DNA of 64,000 nt from Lawsonella sp012842085 (lineage in GTDB: Bacteria; Actinomycetota; Actinomycetes; Mycobacteriales; Mycobacteriaceae), in the NCBI GenBank assembly GCA_036749735.1, contig DAINXV010000001.1, positions 1-64,000 on the forward strand. The letters run 5' to 3'. A program made the translations under genes and the position numbers. The first letter of the stretch is position 1. Each line of letters starts with the position of its first letter. Positions 1 through 8,311 of the stretch are shown piece after piece. The notes beneath the pieces are model-generated. The model searched no databases, was not told the DNA's origin, and saw nothing but the letters and a program-made list of their open reading frames with translations.

Positions 1-94
1 AAATTGGCATTCAATAAAATCAGTACACTGTTGAGTTCTCAAACAACATGTCCACATCAAACAGACGTGATTTACACGCTCCGTCTGAAGTAGC
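1..94 (-). other. rRNA operon leader (5' external transcribed spacer), 16S gene off the left edge
   Basis: On the minus strand, positions 45 to 21 read TGTTTGAGAACTCAACAGTG followed by TACTG. This is very close to the conserved block found just upstream of 16S rRNA in actinobacterial rrn leaders; the mycobacterial form is TGTTTGAGAACTCAATAGTG. The 16S gene itself is not in the window and would start at coordinates below 1. The leader start near 94 is inferred from the promoter at 101-129. Confidence 0.72.
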
Positions 95-100
95 TATTCT

Positions 101-129
101 AACTTACCCCTCAGCACATCCGGTGTCAA
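101..129 (-). promoter_or_regulatory. Predicted rrn promoter, proximal
   Basis: On the minus strand a perfect -35 hexamer TTGACA (129-124) is followed after 17 bp by TAAGTT (106-101). TAGAAT at 101-96 overlaps as an alternative -10. It points left into the conserved rRNA leader. A consensus -35 suits a strong stable-RNA promoter. Confidence 0.65.
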
Positions 130-298
130 TTCCCTAGATGGCATTTATCACGCGGTACCGTAGAGGTACGTATACGTGAAACGGAAAGGTATCCGTTTAG
201 AAGTCAGATCGCGCGTCCAACCTCGTTCACCAGACCGAATCACTTCGGCGGGTCGGTGTCCGCTCTCGCTGACGTAGTACAGATTACGCACAACTTTG

Positions 299-327
299 TA
301 ATTAAGCAAATCCGCTGTTCAGAGCAA
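299..327 (-). promoter_or_regulatory. Possible distal rrn promoter
   Basis: TTGCTC (327-322), 17 bp, TAATTA (304-299) on the minus strand, just after the tyrS stop codon and about 200 bp upstream of the proximal promoter. Tandem promoters are usual for rrn operons. The 357 bases before tyrS hold only these sites, the leader and a weak CCGAA/TTCGG hairpin at 235-248. Confidence 0.4.
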
Positions 328-357
328 GATCGTGCGTATCCGTACGCATTTCACAGA

Positions 358-1629
358 CTAGCTAATCTGCACTCCGCGCATATTCTTTTTGCCCCGTCGA
401 ACAACTAACCAGTTACCCGGGAGCAGATCTTCCTCAGAAGGCACCCAGCCTTCGTCAGTGATGCGGTTGTTATTAACATTCGCACCGCCTTCTCGCACAG
501 TCCGCCGTGCCTCTCCGCGGGATTTACAAAGGCCGGATTCGACCAACAAATCAATGACAGTGAGCTCTGCTAAGTTCTGTAGCTCAACGGAACCTGCTTC
601 AGTGAGAGCAGCAGTCAAAGTACTGGAATCCAGACCGTGCAGTTCTCCCCTACCGAATAAGGCCGCGCTGGCGTCCTTGACGGCCTGGGTAGCTTCAGCC
701 CCATGAACCAGTGTGGTCATTTCATCTGCCAGCACACGCTGTGCAACGCGGCGAGCCGGATTTTCGTCGACTTCCTTCTGCAATTCATCAAGCTCTTCTT
801 GGGTAAGGAACGTGAACCATCGCAAGTACTTGATGACGTCGGCATCATTGGTATTCAAAAAGTACTGGTACCACTTGTAGGGACTCGTCATTTCGGGGTC
901 GAGCCATAGAGAGCCTCCCCCTGTAGACTTGCCGAACTTTTTGCCATCGGAACTCGTCACCAAGGGCACCGTCATACCGTGCACCTTTTTGTCGTCGAGT
1001 CGACGATTAAGGTCAATTCCAGCGACAATATTGCCCCACTGGTCGGAGCCACCTACCTGAATCTGGCAATCATATTTTCTTTGCAGCTCGACAAAATCAT
1101 TTGCCTGCAGCAGCATGTACGAAAACTCGGTGTAGGAAATTCCGTCACTTTCGAGACGACGCTTCACTGTTTCCCTAGCAAGCATCGTATTGAGGGAGAA
1201 GTTTTTACCGATATTGCGCAGAAAATCGATAGCGGAAAGCTCTCCCACCCAGTTCATATTGTTTTCGACAATTGCTCCTGTCGGGGAGTCATCGAAAGTA
1301 ACAAATTTTTCCAACTGGCTTTTAATACGTTCTGCCCACTCGGCCACAGTATCTTCAGAGTTCATAACCCGCTCCCCCACGTCTCGGGGATCGCCAATAA
1401 GGCCAGTGGCACCTCCCGCTAAAACAATGGGGCGGTGTCCCGCTTTTTGGAATCGGCGCAACAGTAACAGCGGAATCAGGTGACCGGCATGCAAGCTTGG
1501 ACCAGTTGGATCGAAACCACAATAGAGAGTGACAGGCCCATCAGAGAGGCACTCACGCATCTCGTCTAGATCGGTAGATTGTTGAATCAATCCGCGCCAT
1601 GTCAGCTCGTCAATAATGTTGTCGACCAT
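358..1629 (-). CDS. tyrS: Tyrosyl-tRNA synthetase
   Basis: Cytoplasmic class Ic enzyme that charges tRNA-Tyr. The 423-residue length is normal for bacterial TyrS. The HIGH-type motif is HAGH at residues 47-50, the KMSKS loop is KFGKS at 231-235, and a C-terminal S4-like RNA-binding domain lies around 350-415. The ATG at 1629 gives the expected N terminus. It lies 49 bp downstream of the Trm112-like gene and argH, so it may share the arginine operon transcript. Its stop codon directly precedes the promoters of the rRNA operon, so translation-machinery genes are contiguous here. Confidence 0.97.
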   Translation of the reverse strand: MVDNIIDELTWRGLIQQSTDLDEMRECLSDGPVTLYCGFDPTGPSLHAGHLIPLLLLRRFQKAGHRPIVLAGGATGLIGDPRDVGERVMNSEDTVAEWAERIKSQLEKFVTFDDSPTGAIVENNMNWVGELSAIDFLRNIGKNFSLNTMLARETVKRRLESDGISYTEFSYMLLQANDFVELQRKYDCQIQVGGSDQWGNIVAGIDLNRRLDDKKVHGMTVPLVTSSDGKKFGKSTGGGSLWLDPEMTSPYKWYQYFLNTNDADVIKYLRWFTFLTQEELDELQKEVDENPARRVAQRVLADEMTTLVHGAEATQAVKDASAALFGRGELHGLDSSTLTAALTEAGSVELQNLAELTVIDLLVESGLCKSRGEARRTVREGGANVNNNRITDEGWVPSEEDLLPGNWLVVRRGKKNMRGVQIS

Positions 1630-1678
1630 AAAGTCTTACTTCTTTCTAGGTTCCTAGATTTACTGTTAGCAGTTCGAG

Positions 1679-1882
1679 TCAGTAAGCGGTGAAAGCAGCA
1701 TGCTCTTCGTCGGAGACAGCACGTGCCTCATCAATGAGCAACACCGGAATGTCGTTGACTATTGGATACAACTTCTGCAAACGGGGGTTATAGAGTCCCT
1801 TATCGGGAATATATAACAATTCTCCCTTGTCTTCTGGACAAGCCAAAACTTGCAGCAATTCGGTAGTGATCCGGTTACTCAT
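1679..1882 (-). CDS. Trm112-like small protein (UPF0434/YcaR family)
   Basis: A 67-residue protein with the Trm112 pattern: LLQVLACPEDKGEL at residues 9-22, then LYPIVNDIPVLL near 38-49. In eukaryotes Trm112 activates methyltransferases; bacterial members are small zinc-ribbon-like proteins of unclear role. Only one cysteine (C15) is present; the second cysteine of the usual CPxC pair is replaced (C-P-E-D), so metal binding is doubtful. The ATG abuts the argH stop codon with no gap (TAGATG), indicating translational coupling. Family assignment is fairly secure; function is not. Confidence 0.85.
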   Translation of the reverse strand: MSNRITTELLQVLACPEDKGELLYIPDKGLYNPRLQKLYPIVNDIPVLLIDEARAVSDEEHAAFTAY

Positions 1883-3334
1883 CTACTTGCTTTCGGGAAT
1901 CGTTGCGCTTTTAACAAATTCGACATCAAGAGCAATCTGCTTTTTGACGCGCTCTAATTGTTCGCGAACACGCGGTTCAGCGGTTCCGCCACGGGTTTTA
2001 CGGGAAGCAACAGAACCTTCGATCGTCAAAACTGATCTCACTTCAGGTGTAAGAGCAGGATCCACAGCTGCAAACTCTTCATCGGTGAGATCAACTAGGT
2101 CCACACCGCGCTTCTCTGCCACTTGTACGCAACCACCAGCGGCTTCATGTGCCTGCCGGAAAGGCACCCCTTGGGTAACCATCCATTCAGCGATGTCGGT
2201 TGCCAGCGTAAAGCCGCGCGGAGCCAGTTCGCGCATCCGGTCTTCGTTGAAGGTAAGAGTTCGAACTAGGCCAGCCATTGCGGGAAGAACCATTTCCAGC
2301 TGCTCTACAGAGTCAAAAACGGGCTCTTTGTCTTCCTGTAGATCGCGGTTGTATGCCAGCGGCATAGCTTTAAGAGTGGACATCAAACCGGTCATATTGC
2401 CGATCAGTCGTCCCGTCTTCCCTCGAGCAAGCTCCGGCACGTCCGGGTTTTTCTTTTGGGGCATGATGGAGCTACCAGTAGACCAGGCATCGGCCAGCGT
2501 CACATAGTTAAATTCAGGCGTCGACCAGGCGATAAGTTCCTCGGACAAACGCGACACGTCAACCGCAATCTGCGCTAAAACAAACGCGAATTCGGAAACA
2601 AAATCACGTGATGCAGTTCCATCTAGAGAGTTATCGCAGACGTCTGAAAAACCAAGCTCCGCTGCAATAGCTTCCGGATCCAGGTCGAGCGTGGAGCCAG
2701 CGAGAGCTCCTCCACCGTAGGGGGACACAGCAGTTCGAGCATCAAGATCCCGCAACCGATCAATGTCCCGCAGCAAAGGCTGCACGTGCGCTAACAGTTG
2801 GTGCGATAGCAGCACGGGTTGAGCTGCCTGGAAATGAGTTTTACCAGGCATAATAACGCCCATCTCAGCTTCTGCTTGGGCAACTAGGGCATCGGCAAGG
2901 CCCAGCACCTCGACTCCGACCCGGCGAAGTGCATCGCGCACCCACATCCGGAAAAGGGTGGCCACTTGATCGTTGCGGGAGCGGCCAGCCCGTAGCCGGC
3001 CGCCTACTTCAGGACCTACACGTTCAATGAGTCCACGTTCTAGTGCACCATGCACATCTTCATCATCTTCAGCCGGCTGGAATGCGCCAGATTTCACATC
3101 AGCTGCAAGTTGATCGAGCCCTTCCAACATGGTGGTTAGATCCTCGTCGGAAAGTAAGCCCGCTCGATTCAATACTCGCGCATGAGCTTTCGATGCTCGA
3201 ATATCATATGGCGCCAACACCCAATCGAATTGGGTGGACTTGGACAAGAGCGCCATTGCTTGCGCGGGTTCATCTGCGAACCGGCCTCCCCAAAGGGAGC
3301 CTTTATTGGTCTCGTGCCGAGGTGAAGAACTCAT
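1883..3334 (-). CDS. argH: Argininosuccinate lyase
   Basis: Last step of arginine synthesis: argininosuccinate to arginine plus fumarate. The 483 residues belong to the fumarase/aspartase superfamily. The signature loop GSSIMPQKKNPDVPE is at 287-301 and carries the catalytic serine. SRNDQ at 119-123 and the GKTHFQ histidine (H167) are also present. It starts with ATG at 3334 and lies 31 bp after argG at the end of the arginine operon. Confidence 0.98.
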   Translation of the reverse strand: MSSSPRHETNKGSLWGGRFADEPAQAMALLSKSTQFDWVLAPYDIRASKAHARVLNRAGLLSDEDLTTMLEGLDQLAADVKSGAFQPAEDDEDVHGALERGLIERVGPEVGGRLRAGRSRNDQVATLFRMWVRDALRRVGVEVLGLADALVAQAEAEMGVIMPGKTHFQAAQPVLLSHQLLAHVQPLLRDIDRLRDLDARTAVSPYGGGALAGSTLDLDPEAIAAELGFSDVCDNSLDGTASRDFVSEFAFVLAQIAVDVSRLSEELIAWSTPEFNYVTLADAWSTGSSIMPQKKNPDVPELARGKTGRLIGNMTGLMSTLKAMPLAYNRDLQEDKEPVFDSVEQLEMVLPAMAGLVRTLTFNEDRMRELAPRGFTLATDIAEWMVTQGVPFRQAHEAAGGCVQVAEKRGVDLVDLTDEEFAAVDPALTPEVRSVLTIEGSVASRKTRGGTAEPRVREQLERVKKQIALDVEFVKSATIPESK

Positions 3335-3365
3335 TGAACGTGCGATCCTTAAATTTTAGTCTTCG

Positions 3366-4571
3366 TTACTTCTGGAAACGCTGATCACGCTTGGCTGCCA
3401 GCTTGGAGGAGAGGCCATGCAGCTGCACAAAGCCCTTAGCCAGGCTCTGGTCGAAGGTATCGCCTTCATCATAGGTAGCCAAGTTGAAGTCGTAGAGCGA
3501 CTCATCTGAGCGACGGCCATTGACGTTAATGTTGCCGCCGTGCAGAACCAGTCGAATGTCGCCGGTGACGTGCTTCTGGGACTCTTCGATGAAAGCATCC
3601 AGAGAGTACTTGAGGGGGCTGAACCAGAGACCGTCATAGACCAATTCGGTCCAACGATCCTCAACGCGGTTCTTGAAGCGGGTGAGCTCGCGCTCCATGC
3701 AGATGTTTTCAAGTTCACGGTGTGCGCGAATCAAGGTGACGGCACCCGGAGCTTCGTAGATTTCGCGAGACTTAATGCCCACCAAGCGGTCTTCGACAAG
3801 GTCGATACGACCCACACCGTGAGCACCAGCACGACGGTTCAGTTCCTCAATGATCTCCAGCAAACTCATCTCGCGCCCATCAATGGCAACGGGCTTACCT
3901 TCCTTGAAGGAAATAATGAGCTCATCCGGGGCTGCCCAGTTGAGAGTGGGATCCTCGGTGTAGTTGTAGACGTCCTTAGTCGGAGGGTTCCATAGATTCT
4001 CCAAGTAGCCAGTTTCTACGGCGCGTCCAAAGACGTTTTGGTCAATCGAGAAGGGAGACTTCTTGGTGACGTTAATAGGAAGGTTGTGTTCCTCTGCGAA
4101 AGAAATAGCCTTTTCGCGAGTCCACGCATAGTCACGTACCGGCGCGATTACCTCAGCGTCCGGAACCAGGGCATTAAAGCCCACTTCAAAACGGACCTGG
4201 TCATTGCCTTTACCAGTGCAGCCATGGGCAATAGCGTCAGCATCAAATTTCTTAGCGGCCTCCGCCATATGCTTCACGATGAGCGGACGTGAAAGTGCCG
4301 AAACCAAGGGGTATTGGTTTTGGTACATGGCGTTCGCTTTAATAGCGGGCAAGCAGTACTCGTCTGCAAATTCGTGACGGGCATCAATCACGACAGCTTC
4401 TACTGCTCCGCAGCCAAGGGCGCGCTGGCGCACGGTTTCCAAGTCTTCGCCGCCTTGACCGACGTCAAGCGCGACTGCCACTACTTCGGCCCCAGTTTCA
4501 TGGCCGATCCAACTAATTGCGACAGAAGTGTCTAGGCCACCGGAGTAGGCCAACACCACACGCTTTGCCAT
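3366..4571 (-). CDS. argG: Argininosuccinate synthase
   Basis: Condenses citrulline and aspartate with ATP. The 401 residues match the bacterial family. The PP-loop AYSGGLDTS at residues 8-16 binds ATP, and the GCTGKGNDQVRFE segment follows near 118-130. An AAAGGA Shine-Dalgarno lies upstream of the ATG at 4571. The gene is separated from argR by 89 bp, the longest gap in the operon, which carries a perfect inverted repeat (4588-4611), so argG-argH may have extra control. Confidence 0.98.
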   Translation of the reverse strand: MAKRVVLAYSGGLDTSVAISWIGHETGAEVVAVALDVGQGGEDLETVRQRALGCGAVEAVVIDARHEFADEYCLPAIKANAMYQNQYPLVSALSRPLIVKHMAEAAKKFDADAIAHGCTGKGNDQVRFEVGFNALVPDAEVIAPVRDYAWTREKAISFAEEHNLPINVTKKSPFSIDQNVFGRAVETGYLENLWNPPTKDVYNYTEDPTLNWAAPDELIISFKEGKPVAIDGREMSLLEIIEELNRRAGAHGVGRIDLVEDRLVGIKSREIYEAPGAVTLIRAHRELENICMERELTRFKNRVEDRWTELVYDGLWFSPLKYSLDAFIEESQKHVTGDIRLVLHGGNINVNGRRSDESLYDFNLATYDEGDTFDQSLAKGFVQLHGLSSKLAAKRDQRFQK

Positions 4572-4587
4572 TTTTGTTCCTTTCTCA

Positions 4588-4611
4588 ACAGGTACAGGTA
4601 GGTGTACCTGT
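4588..4611. promoter_or_regulatory. 9-bp perfect inverted repeat in the argR-argG gap
   Basis: ACAGGTACA (4588-4596) and TGTACCTGT (4603-4611) are exact reverse complements around a 6-base loop, 16 bases upstream of the argG ATG. It could be a protein operator or an mRNA hairpin near the argG ribosome-binding site. It does not resemble the ARG box, and no T-run follows on the transcribed strand, so it is not an ordinary terminator. Confidence 0.5.
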
Positions 4612-4660
4612 ATCTATTATCGACTAAATTGTCGACGATCTGTAGTTAGTATTTTGTTGT

Positions 4661-5164
4661 CTAGTTACCAATCAGGTTGGTAAAGCGGGCAGCAACTTCA
4701 CGTGCCTCATAATTTTCTCGGATTTGCACAAAAATAGTGTCGTCACCAGCAATACAACCAGCGACTTCCGGCAGATTCGCGCGATCCAAAGCAGAGGCTA
4801 AATACTGCGCTGCACCCGGAGGAGTTCGCAACACGACCATCGAATGGCACGCTTCTGCGGAAACAAGTAATTCTCCCAACAACTTAGCCAGACGATCAGT
4901 GCCCCCGACCGCTCCCCTCACTGGACTGCCGTCTTCGGGGATTACGTAAACTCCGGGGCCACCATCAGCGCTGCGGAGTTTCACAGCACCTAGTTCGTCT
5001 AAGTCACGTGACAACGTCGCCTGGGTGGCTTGGATATGACAATCAGCAAGCAACTTCAACAACTGCGGTTGGCTATGAACACGGTGGTTCATCAAAAGTT
5101 CCGCAATTTTCGCCTGCCGCGCCACCCGCGTCGTCATCACGGGGATGGAAGAACTAGTCCTCAT
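4661..5164 (-). CDS. argR: Arginine repressor ArgR
   Basis: Arginine-sensing hexameric repressor of the arg genes. The 167 residues have an N-terminal winged helix (about 10-80, ending in the ATQATLSRDLDELGAVKL segment) and a C-terminal arginine-binding and oligomerisation domain with GDDTIFVQI near 140-148. The ATG at 5164 overlaps the argF end by 11 bp and has a GGAG Shine-Dalgarno 7 bases upstream, which favours it over the internal Met10. Its presence inside the operon implies autoregulation through the argC operator. Confidence 0.96.
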   Translation of the reverse strand: MRTSSSIPVMTTRVARQAKIAELLMNHRVHSQPQLLKLLADCHIQATQATLSRDLDELGAVKLRSADGGPGVYVIPEDGSPVRGAVGGTDRLAKLLGELLVSAEACHSMVVLRTPPGAAQYLASALDRANLPEVAGCIAGDDTIFVQIRENYEAREVAARFTNLIGN

Positions 5165-6086
5165 GTTGTTTCTCCAAAAGCCACATCATGATGGCCTTTT
5201 GCGCATGAAGCCGGTTTTCTGCCTGGTCGAATATCCGCGCCCGAGAATCTTCCATCATAGAAGGAGTAACTTCCTTACCGCGGTATGCAGGAAGACAATG
5301 CAAAAAGATGGCGTCGTCATCTGCGTATCCCATCAGTTCATCATTAACCTGGAACGGCCGGAAGGGTTCCTCCCGGTCAAGACCATCGTCTTCTTGCCCC
5401 ATCGAAACCCACGTATCAGTAGCAACCACGTTGGCGCCCGTGACGGCCTCTTTCGGATCATGCGTGATAACAAATTCTGCACCGGTGAGTTCCGCCCGTT
5501 TGCGAGCAGCTTCCAGAATGCGTTCCTCCGGAGTAAACCCTTCGGGTGCACCGATGCGGACATTCATTCCTGCGGTCAAACATCCGACGAGCAGTGAATT
5601 CGCCATATTGTTGGCGCCATCACCAAGATAAGCCAACGTTAGTCCCTTGGTGTCGCCAAAGTTTTCACGAATGGTTTGCAGGTCAGCCAAGATCTGGCAG
5701 GGGTGCCAATCATCTGTAAGAGAGTTAATGACTGGGACAGTAGCATTATCTGCCATCACCTGGATGCGGTCTTGCCCGTAGGTGCGCCAAACGATGAGAG
5801 AAACGAAGCGCGAAAACACCCGAGCAGTGTCCTCAATTGATTCGCCTTTATTAATCTGGGTGACACCGGATTCAACCACAATTGGATTACCCCCCAGTTG
5901 TGCCACGCCCGCATCGAAAGAAAAACGCGTGCGGGTAGAAGTCTTATCGAAAAGGATTGCGACCGACTGCGGGCCCGCGAGCGGGCGTTGAGCATAGGGA
6001 TCCTTTTTGAGTTCGGCAGCTAGTTCCAGAACTTCCAATTGTTCTTCAGGGCTTAGGTCATCGTCGCGGAGAAAGTGGCGAAGCAT
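5154..6086 (-). CDS. argF: Ornithine carbamoyltransferase
   Basis: Makes citrulline from ornithine and carbamoyl phosphate. It has 310 residues, with the carbamoyl-phosphate loop STRTR at 50-54, HPCQ at 128-131, the SMG ornithine loop at 228-230 and HCLP at 263-266, all intact. A strong GGAGG ribosome-binding site precedes the ATG at 6086. Its 3' end overlaps argR. Confidence 0.98.
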   Translation of the reverse strand: MLRHFLRDDDLSPEEQLEVLELAAELKKDPYAQRPLAGPQSVAILFDKTSTRTRFSFDAGVAQLGGNPIVVESGVTQINKGESIEDTARVFSRFVSLIVWRTYGQDRIQVMADNATVPVINSLTDDWHPCQILADLQTIRENFGDTKGLTLAYLGDGANNMANSLLVGCLTAGMNVRIGAPEGFTPEERILEAARKRAELTGAEFVITHDPKEAVTGANVVATDTWVSMGQEDDGLDREEPFRPFQVNDELMGYADDDAIFLHCLPAYRGKEVTPSMMEDSRARIFDQAENRLHAQKAIMMWLLEKQHED

Positions 6087-6116
6087 AACGCCTCCTTTTA
6101 TTGGTGGATTGACAGA

Positions 6117-7313
6117 TTATTCGGACAGTTGGATGAAAACATCAGACAAAACCGCTAGAGCTTTGTCGACTTCTTCTGCTGTAATAATGAGCGGTGGAGC
6201 AATACGGATCACCGAGGGACGTGGCGCATTAATAATGACGCCCTTCTCGCGGGCCAAAGCCATTGCCTTCGGCGCTACTTCTGCAGTTAGTTCGACGCCG
6301 ATCAACAGACCTTTGCCGCGAATATTTTTCACCAGAGGACTATTGAAGTTTTCAATCCCCTGCACGAACCGCTTTTCCATGGCACGAACGTTGTCGAGAA
6401 TATTGTCTTTCTCAAAAGTATCGAGCACCGCATTGGCGGCGGCACAAGCATACGGATTGCCTCCGAAAGTGGTGCCGTGTAACCCGGGAGTTAGGTAATT
6501 GGCGGCCTCATTGGTCGCAATACATGCGCCCATTGGGAGCCCACCAGCTAGTCCTTTAGCGAGAGTGATGATGTCTGGTTGAACACCTTGCGCACGGGAC
6601 AGTAATAGTTCGCCACACCGTCCCATTCCTGTTTGAACCTCGTCTACGATCATCAATGCACCACACTCGTTGGTGAGCTCGCGAATTTTTTGTAGGTAAC
6701 CATCGTCGGGGACGACGACGCCGGCCTCTCCCATAATTGGTTCAACGATGACGGCTGCCACATCGTCAGCATCTTTATTGATCAGCTCTTTTAATGCCAC
6801 AATGTCATTGAAGGGGAAAAACTCCACTCCACCTGGCATAGGAGCAAAAGGTTCCCGTTTACTAGGCTGCCCAGTCATTGCCAGAGCGCCCATGGTGCGA
6901 CCGTGAAAGCCTTCCTCGTGCGCAAGAATACGTCGTTTCTTTGTTAGACGAGCAAGTTTGAAAGCGATCTCGTTCGCCTCAGCTCCCGAGTTACAAAATA
7001 TCATGCGGGAAGGTTGGTCACTGTTAAAAACATCGATCAAACGTTCCGCCAGTTTTATTTCCTGCGGATGGACAAAGAAATTAGAAACATGTCCCAGAGT
7101 GTGTAATTGCTTGGTTACCGCATCAACAATTGCCGGGTGTTGATGGCCTAAACAGTTGACAGCAATTCCAGACAGTAAGTCGAGGTACTCTTTTCCTTCC
7201 TCATCAACAACTACGGAGCCTTTGCCGCTGACCAAACCCAGCATCGGCATACCGTAGTTATCCATCATGTTGTCTTTCCAACCTTGTTGGAGAGGCGTGA
7301 GGTTAGAGCTCAT
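6117..7313 (-). CDS. argD: Acetylornithine aminotransferase
   Basis: PLP-dependent class III transaminase converting N-acetylglutamate semialdehyde to N-acetylornithine. It has 398 residues. DEVQTG at 224-229 holds the PLP aspartate, and K253 in TLAKGLAGGLP is the Schiff-base lysine. It lies 30 bp upstream of argF. Related class III enzymes (bioA, GABA transaminases) have different sequence around these motifs, and the operon fixes the assignment. Confidence 0.97.
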   Translation of the reverse strand: MSSNLTPLQQGWKDNMMDNYGMPMLGLVSGKGSVVVDEEGKEYLDLLSGIAVNCLGHQHPAIVDAVTKQLHTLGHVSNFFVHPQEIKLAERLIDVFNSDQPSRMIFCNSGAEANEIAFKLARLTKKRRILAHEEGFHGRTMGALAMTGQPSKREPFAPMPGGVEFFPFNDIVALKELINKDADDVAAVIVEPIMGEAGVVVPDDGYLQKIRELTNECGALMIVDEVQTGMGRCGELLLSRAQGVQPDIITLAKGLAGGLPMGACIATNEAANYLTPGLHGTTFGGNPYACAAANAVLDTFEKDNILDNVRAMEKRFVQGIENFNSPLVKNIRGKGLLIGVELTAEVAPKAMALAREKGVIINAPRPSVIRIAPPLIITAEEVDKALAVLSDVFIQLSE

Positions 7314-7352
7314 TATGTTTACGTCCTTGTTAAATAGAGACAGTTCAAAAAT

Positions 7353-8291
7353 TTATTTTTTGTCGGGATCTGGTGTGTAACCATCTGGCACAACCATGGT
7401 GCCGATACCTACTTCGGTGAACATTTCCAGTAGTACCACATGCGCAATCCTGCCGTCGATGACGTGCGCAGCCGGCACGCCGGCCTCAACGGCCCGCAAA
7501 CAAGCCTCCATCTTGGGCACCATGCCGGACTCTAATTTGGGAATAAGTCGACGTAGTGGGCTTGCCTCAATTTGGGATACCAGGCTGTCTTTATTGGGCC
7601 AGTCAGTATAGAGTCCATCAACATCCGTCAGGTACATCAATTTTTCGGCACCCAGTGTTTCCGCCAGCGCTGCTGCAGCGGTGTCCGCATTAATATTGAA
7701 AACCTGGCCATCGGCAGCAGGTGCAATAGTTGAGACTACTGGAATCCGACCTGCGTTAATAAGGTCGTGGATTGCGGCTGGATTGACTTCAGTAACGTCA
7801 CCCACAAAACCAATATCGGTTTTTTGGCCGTCGACCATAACTTTGCGCTTCTTAGCGGTAAGCAGTTGAGCATCTTCACCAGAGATACCCACCGCATAGG
7901 GGCCATGTTCGTTAATGAGGTTGACGAGTTCCCTCCCGACTTGCCCAAAAAGTACCATCCGGACAACCTTCAGTACTTCCGGGGTGGTGACCCTAAAGCC
8001 ACCGATAAACTCGCCCTCAATGCCGAGTCGATTCAGCATTTTGGTGATTTGTGGACCGCCGCCATGCACTACGACTGGATGAACCCCGCATTCCCGCAGC
8101 ATGACCATATCTTTGGCGAATGCTGTTTTCAGATTGTCGTCAACCATGGCGTTGCCACCATATTTAATAACAACAATTTTTCCAGAGAACTTTTGAATCC
8201 ACGGCAAAATCTCGGTGTATACCGTTGCTCGCTGCTGGGCGTTGAGCTCGGGAATGTATACAGTCGAGGGATCTTCCGGTAGATCATTCAT
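7353..8291 (-). CDS. argB: Acetylglutamate kinase
   Basis: Phosphorylates N-acetylglutamate and is normally the feedback-controlled step in organisms with the cyclic pathway. The 312 residues have the amino-acid-kinase fold. KYGGNAM at 43-49 and VVHGGGPQI near 74-82 form the ATP/substrate glycine loops. The N-terminal extension before KYGG (about 40 residues) is typical of the arginine-sensitive hexameric type. Placed between argJ and argD. Confidence 0.97.
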   Translation of the reverse strand: MNDLPEDPSTVYIPELNAQQRATVYTEILPWIQKFSGKIVVIKYGGNAMVDDNLKTAFAKDMVMLRECGVHPVVVHGGGPQITKMLNRLGIEGEFIGGFRVTTPEVLKVVRMVLFGQVGRELVNLINEHGPYAVGISGEDAQLLTAKKRKVMVDGQKTDIGFVGDVTEVNPAAIHDLINAGRIPVVSTIAPAADGQVFNINADTAAAALAETLGAEKLMYLTDVDGLYTDWPNKDSLVSQIEASPLRRLIPKLESGMVPKMEACLRAVEAGVPAAHVIDGRIAHVVLLEMFTEVGIGTMVVPDGYTPDPDKK

Positions 8292-8311
8292 GGGATTCTT
8301 CTTTCTGACAA

